From contig NZ_AP026560.1 of the NCBI RefSeq assembly GCF_025997855.1, forward strand, positions 1,638,001 to 1,702,000: a stretch of DNA of 64,000 nucleotides, read 5' to 3'. The notes beneath the pieces are model-generated. The model was not told the DNA's origin. It made no database searches and saw only the letters and a program-made list of their open reading frames with translations. Position numbers and translations under genes: made by a program. This document shows positions 59,988 to 64,000 of this stretch, in pieces (within the stretch, counting starts at the first letter, position 1; each line of letters opens with the position of its first letter). The DNA comes from Deinococcus aetherius (lineage in GTDB: Bacteria; Deinococcota; Deinococci; Deinococcales; Deinococcaceae).

Positions 59988-60698
59988 ATGAGACAAGACC
60001 AAGTCACGACGGGGCTGGGCGCCGCGACCCTCCTCGCCCTGGGGGCGGCGGTGGCGCTCGGGCTGAGCGCGCCCCAGGACATCAACCAGGGCTCGCTCGT
60101 CCGCCTGATGTTCGTGCACGTGCCGACCGCGTGGCTGAGTTACCTCGCCTACGGCGGGACCGGCCTCTTCGGGCTGCTGTACCTGATCACCCGCCAGCGC
60201 CGTTTCGACCGCCTGGCCCTGAGCAGCGCCGAGATCGGCGTGCTGTTCACCGTGGCGACCATCGTGGGCGGGATGCTGTGGGCCAAGCCGACCTGGGGTG
60301 TGTACTGGGTGTGGGACGCGCGGCTCACGACGACGGCGCTGAGCCTCGTGGTGTACGGCGGCTACCTCCTGATCCGCAGCCTGATCGACGACCCGGAGCG
60401 CCGGGCGCGGGTGGCGGCGGTCGTGGGGCTGGTGGGGACCCTGTACGTGCCGATCAACTACATGGCGGTGGAGTGGTGGCGGGGCGTGCACCAGACGCAG
60501 ACCCTCAAGCTGCTGGGCAAGATTCGCTTCGACGCCGCGCCCGTGTACGGCTGGGTGCTGCTCGCGGCGACCGTCGCCTTTACCCTCCTGTACTTCTACC
60601 TGCTGCGGGTGCGGGCCATCCTCGCCGCCCGCGAGGAGGCGCGCGAGGAGCGCGAGCTGATGGCGGACCTGAATGTCGGGGAGGCCGTCCGTGGATAA
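59988..60698 (+). CDS. ccmC: haem transporter CcmC
   Basis: A 236-residue six-helix membrane protein of the haem-handling superfamily. The tryptophan-rich motif is WGVYWVWDARLTTT, and histidines that flank haem are in FVHVPTAWLSY and GVHQTQTLK. It loads haem onto CcmE. I prefer the ATG at 59988; an ATG at 59976 is in frame but sits on the CAGAAT that looks like the -10 element. Confidence 0.92.
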   Translation: MRQDQVTTGLGAATLLALGAAVALGLSAPQDINQGSLVRLMFVHVPTAWLSYLAYGGTGLFGLLYLITRQRRFDRLALSSAEIGVLFTVATIVGGMLWAKPTWGVYWVWDARLTTTALSLVVYGGYLLIRSLIDDPERRARVAAVVGLVGTLYVPINYMAVEWWRGVHQTQTLKLLGKIRFDAAPVYGWVLLAATVAFTLLYFYLLRVRAILAAREEAREERELMADLNVGEAVRG

Positions 60699-60810
60699 GT
60701 ACGCCGCCTACGTGATCGTGGTTTACGTGGTGACCCTGCTGCTCCTCGCGGCCTACCTCGGGTGGATGTGGCTGAGGCTGCGGGCGAACCGGGAGGAGGA
60801 GTCGCGGTGA
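60691..60810 (+). CDS. ccmD: haem exporter subunit CcmD
   Basis: A 39-residue protein reading MDKYAAYVIVVYVVTLLLLA and ending RANREEESR: one transmembrane helix followed by a charged cytoplasmic tail, as in CcmD. GTG start. It overlaps the ccmC stop by eight bases, and its TGA overlaps the GTG of ccmE (GTGA). It is easily missed because of its size. Confidence 0.88.
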   Translation: MDKYAAYVIVVYVVTLLLLAAYLGWMWLRLRANREEESR

Positions 60811-61265
60811 CCCTGCCCTCCCCCCTGCCGCAGGCGCGGCGGCGCAGGCGGAGCCCGCTGCCCACCGTCCTGGGCGTGCTCGCCCTGGCCGGGCTGACGG
60901 CCTTCATCGCCTTCGGGAACCTGGGCAGGAGCCTCGAATACTTCGTCACGCCGACCGAGTACCTCCAGCAGCGCGCCGAGTTCGAGGGGCGCCCCCTGCG
61001 CATCGGCGGGCTGGTGAAGACGGTGCAGTACAACCCGCAGACCCTCGACCTGAAGTTCAACGTGACGGACGGCGGCGCGAGCTTCCCGGTGCAGTACCGG
61101 GGGGCGGTGAGCGACCTCTTCAAGGAGAACCAGGGGGTCGTCGTGCGCGGCGAGTTCCAGGGCAACACCTTCCACGCCTCCGAACTCATCGTGAAGCACT
61201 CCGAGGAGTACCACGTCCCGCAGACGCAGGCCGAACTCAAGGACCTGCTGAGGCAGAGCGAGTGA
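60807..61265 (+). CDS. ccmE: cytochrome c-type biogenesis haem chaperone CcmE
   Basis: A 152-residue OB-fold protein with one N-terminal membrane anchor. The haem-binding signature [11 protein letters not shown] holds the histidine that attaches haem covalently and the nearby tyrosine. [26 protein letters not shown] is the family core. GTG start in four-base overlap with ccmD. Confidence 0.93.
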   Translation: MTLPSPLPQARRRRRSPLPTVLGVLALAGLTAFIAFGNLGRSLEYFVTPTEYLQQRAEFEGRPLRIGGLVKTVQYNPQTLDLKFNVTDGGASFPVQYRGAVSDLFKENQGVVVRGEFQGNTFHASELIVKHSEEYHVPQTQAELKDLLRQSE

Positions 61266-61278
61266 GGACTCGCGCCCC

Positions 61279-63261
61279 ATGCTGAACCTGATTTCCTTTC
61301 AATCGAGTGCGCTCGGGGCGCTGGGGCAACTGGCCCTGCTCGCGGCCCTGGCCTTCACCCTGGGCGGCACCTGGCTCGCCGTTGTCGGGGGCATCAAGTC
61401 TGATGCCCGGGCGACCGAGGCGGCGAGGCGGGCGGTGTGGGCGGTCTTCGCGCTCGTGAGTCTCGCCACGCTGACCCTGATGGCGGCCCTGCTGGGGGAC
61501 AACTTCTCGGTGCGGTACGTGGCCGAGCACTCGATGCGGGCCTCGCCGACCTGGGTGAAGGTGACGAGCCTGTGGGGGGCGCTGGAGGGCTCGATCCTGC
61601 TGTGGGCGTGGCTGCTCGCGGGCTTCGCCTTCGTGCTGAGCCTGACCCTGCGGCGCGACGCCCTGCGGCCCTGGGCCCTCGGCGCGATGTTCGTCAATCT
61701 GCTCTTCTTCGTGGGCGTGTGCGCCACGGTCGCCAGCCCCTTCACGCCGGTCTCGCAGATGGTCGCCGACGGGCGCGGACCCAACCCCGCCCTGCAAAAC
61801 CACTGGATGATGGCCGTCCACCCGGTGCTGCTGTACCTGGGTTTTGTCGGCCTGTCCGTGCCCTTCGCGTACGCGGTCGCCGCGCTCGTGACCGGGCGGC
61901 TCTCCGACCACTGGGTCGTGACCACCCGGCGCTGGACGCTGACCGCCTGGGCCTTCCTGACCGCCGCCATCGTCGCGGGCGGCTGGTGGAGCTACGAGAC
62001 GCTGGGGTGGGGCGGCTACTGGGCGTGGGACCCGGTGGAGAACGCGTCGTTCATCCCCTGGCTGCTCGCCACAGCCTTCTTGCACAGCGTCCAGATTCAG
62101 GAGCGGCGCGGGCTGATGCGGTCGTGGAACGTCTGGCTGATCGTGCTGGCGTACGCGAGCACGGTGCTGGGGACCTTCCTCAACCGCTCCGGCATTGTGC
62201 AGAGCGTCCACGCCTTCGCGGGCGGGCCGGTGGGACCGGTGTTCCTGGGCTTTCTCGCCTTCCTGCTCGTCGCGGGGATCGGGCTGGCGGCGTGGCGTGC
62301 TCCCCACCTGCGGGACGAGGGGGAGGCTCCCGCTCCGCTCAGCCGTGAGGGGGCGTTCCTGGCGGGGAACTGGCTCTTCCTGGTCTTCGCGGTGATGGTC
62401 CTCGTCGGCACCCTCTTCCCCACCTTCGTCGAGGCGGTGCAGGGGCGGCGGGACGCCTCGGTGGGGCCCACCTTCTACAACGCCTTCGCCATTCCGCTGG
62501 GGTTGGGCCTGCTGCTCCTGATGGGCGTGGGGCCGCTCCTCCCCTGGCGGCGGGCCGAGGGGCAGGGCCTGTGGCGGGCGTTGCGTCCCCTGCTGCTGGC
62601 AGGAATCGGGGCGGCGGTCATCGCCTTCGTGCTGGGGGTGCGGAGCCCGGGTGTGCTGGGAACCGTCGCGCTCGGGGCGTACAACCTCGTCGGGCTGGGC
62701 CTGCTGACGGCCCGCGCCCTGCGGCAACGGGGCGGCAACTTCGCGGGCCTGGTGCGCGAGCAGCCCCGGCGGTACGGCGCCTACCTCGCCCACGTCGGGC
62801 TCGTCGTCATCGCGCTCGGGATCGCCTTCTCGGGGGCGTACCGGCAGGACGCGCAGGCCACGCTGAATGTCGGCGCGGCACCGACCACGCTGCTGCACGA
62901 GACGCTGGCGCTCCAGGGGACGCGGGTGGACACCAAACCCTACGGACGCTCGCAGGTCGCCCGGGTGCTGATCGACGGGCAGCCCTTCGAGGCGCGGCTG
63001 AACACCTACGTGCAGGGCGGCGACTCCGCCTTTGCCGCGCCCGCCGTGCGGTACGGGCTGCTGGGCGACACGTACCTCGTGGTGACGGCCTTCGACGCTC
63101 AGGGGAAGTGGGCGAGCGTACGGCTGATCGAGAGCCCGCTCGTGTCGTGGATCTGGTGGGGCACGCTGGTCGTGGTGCTGGGGGCCGGGTTGACGCTCGT
63201 GACGCCCCGGCGCGTGGCGGTGCGGGTGCCGGTGACGCGGGCGGCCCCGGCGACGGACTGA
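61279..63261 (+). CDS. ccmF: cytochrome c haem lyase subunit CcmF
   Basis: A 660-residue polytopic membrane protein with about 15 helices. The WWD haem-binding domain reads [27 protein letters not shown]. Histidines in [18 protein letters not shown] and [14 protein letters not shown] are candidate haem ligands. It joins haem from CcmE to apocytochrome. The C-terminal periplasmic domain begins near residue 525. No separate ccmH is in the window. Confidence 0.94.
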   Translation: MLNLISFQSSALGALGQLALLAALAFTLGGTWLAVVGGIKSDARATEAARRAVWAVFALVSLATLTLMAALLGDNFSVRYVAEHSMRASPTWVKVTSLWGALEGSILLWAWLLAGFAFVLSLTLRRDALRPWALGAMFVNLLFFVGVCATVASPFTPVSQMVADGRGPNPALQNHWMMAVHPVLLYLGFVGLSVPFAYAVAALVTGRLSDHWVVTTRRWTLTAWAFLTAAIVAGGWWSYETLGWGGYWAWDPVENASFIPWLLATAFLHSVQIQERRGLMRSWNVWLIVLAYASTVLGTFLNRSGIVQSVHAFAGGPVGPVFLGFLAFLLVAGIGLAAWRAPHLRDEGEAPAPLSREGAFLAGNWLFLVFAVMVLVGTLFPTFVEAVQGRRDASVGPTFYNAFAIPLGLGLLLLMGVGPLLPWRRAEGQGLWRALRPLLLAGIGAAVIAFVLGVRSPGVLGTVALGAYNLVGLGLLTARALRQRGGNFAGLVREQPRRYGAYLAHVGLVVIALGIAFSGAYRQDAQATLNVGAAPTTLLHETLALQGTRVDTKPYGRSQVARVLIDGQPFEARLNTYVQGGDSAFAAPAVRYGLLGDTYLVVTAFDAQGKWASVRLIESPLVSWIWWGTLVVVLGAGLTLVTPRRVAVRVPVTRAAPATD

Positions 63262-63296
63262 GGCGGGGAGTTGAAGGCTGCGTTTCCTTGGTTGCC

Positions 63297-63351
63297 CGGC
63301 CCGCTCACCCCCTCCCAACCTCCCCCCTCAAGGGGGAGGAGTAAAAGGAAC
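63297..63351. repeat. GC-rich hairpin repeat, exact inverted copy of 39891-39925
   Basis: Bases 63305-63339 are the reverse complement of 39891-39925 without mismatch, followed by AGTAAAAGG. It lies between ccmF and ccmG. Confidence 0.85.
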
Positions 63352-63405
63352 CTAATGCGTCGGTGCGCTCAGCCTTTTGACCACCCACGCTCTCAAAGGA
63401 ACGGG

Positions 63406-63999
63406 ATGGTACTTGTGACTGAACTGTCCACGAAGACAAATTCGACCACTCAGGCGCCCGCTCCCCTGTGGCGGCGGCTGCTGCCGCCCGTGCTCGCCGC
63501 TGGCCTCGTCGGGGTGCTCGGCGCGGCGCTGCTGAGTCCGGCGCGCAACACCCCGGACGGCGGGCCCTTGATCAATAAACCCGCCCCCGCCTTCACCCTG
63601 GAGAGCCTGGACGGCACCCAGGTCAGCCTCGCCTCCCTGAAGGGCCGCCCGGTCGTCCTGAACTTCTGGGCGTCGTGGTGTGGGCCGTGCCGGGAGGAGG
63701 CGCCCCTTTTCCGGGAACTCAGCGGGCGGCAGTCGGCGGGGCAGGGGCTGGCGGTCGTCGGGGTGCTGTTCCAGGAGACGAACGAGGGGAACGCGCGGGA
63801 CTTCATCCGGGAGTACGCCCTGGCCTACCCCTCCCTGCGCGACCCCGGCATCAAGACGGGCATCAACTACGGCGTGTCGGGCATCCCCGAGACGTTCTTC
63901 ATCGACCGTGAAGGCGTGATCCGCGACAAGGCGTCGGGGGGGCTCACCCACGAGCGGCTGAACGCTGGGCTGGCGAAGATCGGGGTGGAGGGGCTGTGA
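63406..63999 (+). CDS. ccmG: TlpA/CcmG-type thiol-disulfide oxidoreductase
   Basis: A 197-residue membrane-anchored thioredoxin. The anchor is [19 protein letters not shown]. The active site is WCGPC in [20 protein letters not shown], and the cis-proline region is [16 protein letters not shown]. It reduces apocytochrome cysteines with electrons from CcdA. The stop codon (TGA, 63997-63999) ends one base before the window edge, so the gene is complete. Confidence 0.92.
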   Translation: MVLVTELSTKTNSTTQAPAPLWRRLLPPVLAAGLVGVLGAALLSPARNTPDGGPLINKPAPAFTLESLDGTQVSLASLKGRPVVLNFWASWCGPCREEAPLFRELSGRQSAGQGLAVVGVLFQETNEGNARDFIREYALAYPSLRDPGIKTGINYGVSGIPETFFIDREGVIRDKASGGLTHERLNAGLAKIGVEGL

Positions 64000-64000
64000 C

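Overview
The window is GC-rich bacterial chromosome and almost certainly comes from a Deinococcus species. The evidence is a LysW-type LysY/ArgC, a bacillithiol BshC, SpoVS in a non-sporulator, a multi-HRDC RecQ, a DUF1999 protein, a manganese catalase and an unusually high density of leaderless-type promoters (TANNNT 5-9 bases before the start codon). Species cannot be fixed from sequence alone. No rRNA, tRNA or CRISPR array was seen.

Layout. 0.1-6.2 kb: Nudix hydrolase, LysY/ArgC, DUF4127 protein, ROK kinase, then tspO and a tetR that probably controls it. 6.5-12.5 kb: proline catabolism (pruA), DUF4180, a tandem DinB-fold pair, a kinase-like protein, a class III aminotransferase and a phosphoesterase. 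12.5-24 kb: WecG/TagA glycosyltransferase, a Crp/Fnr regulator, bshC behind a 7-codon leader ORF, a nucleotidyltransferase, DUF402, a U32 (RlhA-like) protein, UspA, two divergent rhodaneses, a SufT-like protein, a YugP-like membrane protease, SpoVS and an ACT-domain protein. 23.7-27.8 kb: a complete polyamine ABC importer (potABCD order on the minus strand). 28-36 kb: methionine aminopeptidase and an MFS pump, then a degraded accessory island (30.6-32.8 kb) with a HigBA-like toxin-antitoxin pair, an integrase C-terminal fragment, and the C-terminal remnant of a Hint-domain polymorphic toxin with a candidate immunity gene. recQ and an AcuI-type reductase follow. 36.4-46.4 kb: DinB-like protein, LCP protein, GH13 glucosidase, Ser/Thr kinase, Mn catalase, patatin, signal peptidase I, DUF503, HMA protein, DUF1999, ribokinase and a nucleoside deaminase. 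46.5-55.6 kb: acyl-CoA synthetase, two tandem paralogous lipoproteins with carbohydrate-binding and malectin-like modules, a response regulator, a class A PBP and a thioredoxin-like secreted protein. 55.9-64 kb: the cytochrome c maturation locus (ccdA, ccmA, ccmB, ccmC, ccmD, ccmE, ccmF and a ccmG/TlpA-like gene), interrupted by a leucine-rich-repeat gene and an oppositely oriented lipoprotein gene.

The most unusual signal is a family of degenerate tandem repeats with a strict 7-base period. It occurs at ten loci. The heptamer differs between loci, but at several of them two arrays face each other as inverted arms of a long imperfect hairpin: between potA and potB, ccdA and ccmA, ccmA and ccmB, around the terminator after the sufT-like gene, around a kinase-like gene, and around an otherwise empty 340-base gap. 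Two arrays are translated inside recQ and the U32 gene. A second family of GC-rich hairpin repeats fills several intergenic gaps, including one 35-base block present twice, identical, in opposite orientation 23 kb apart.
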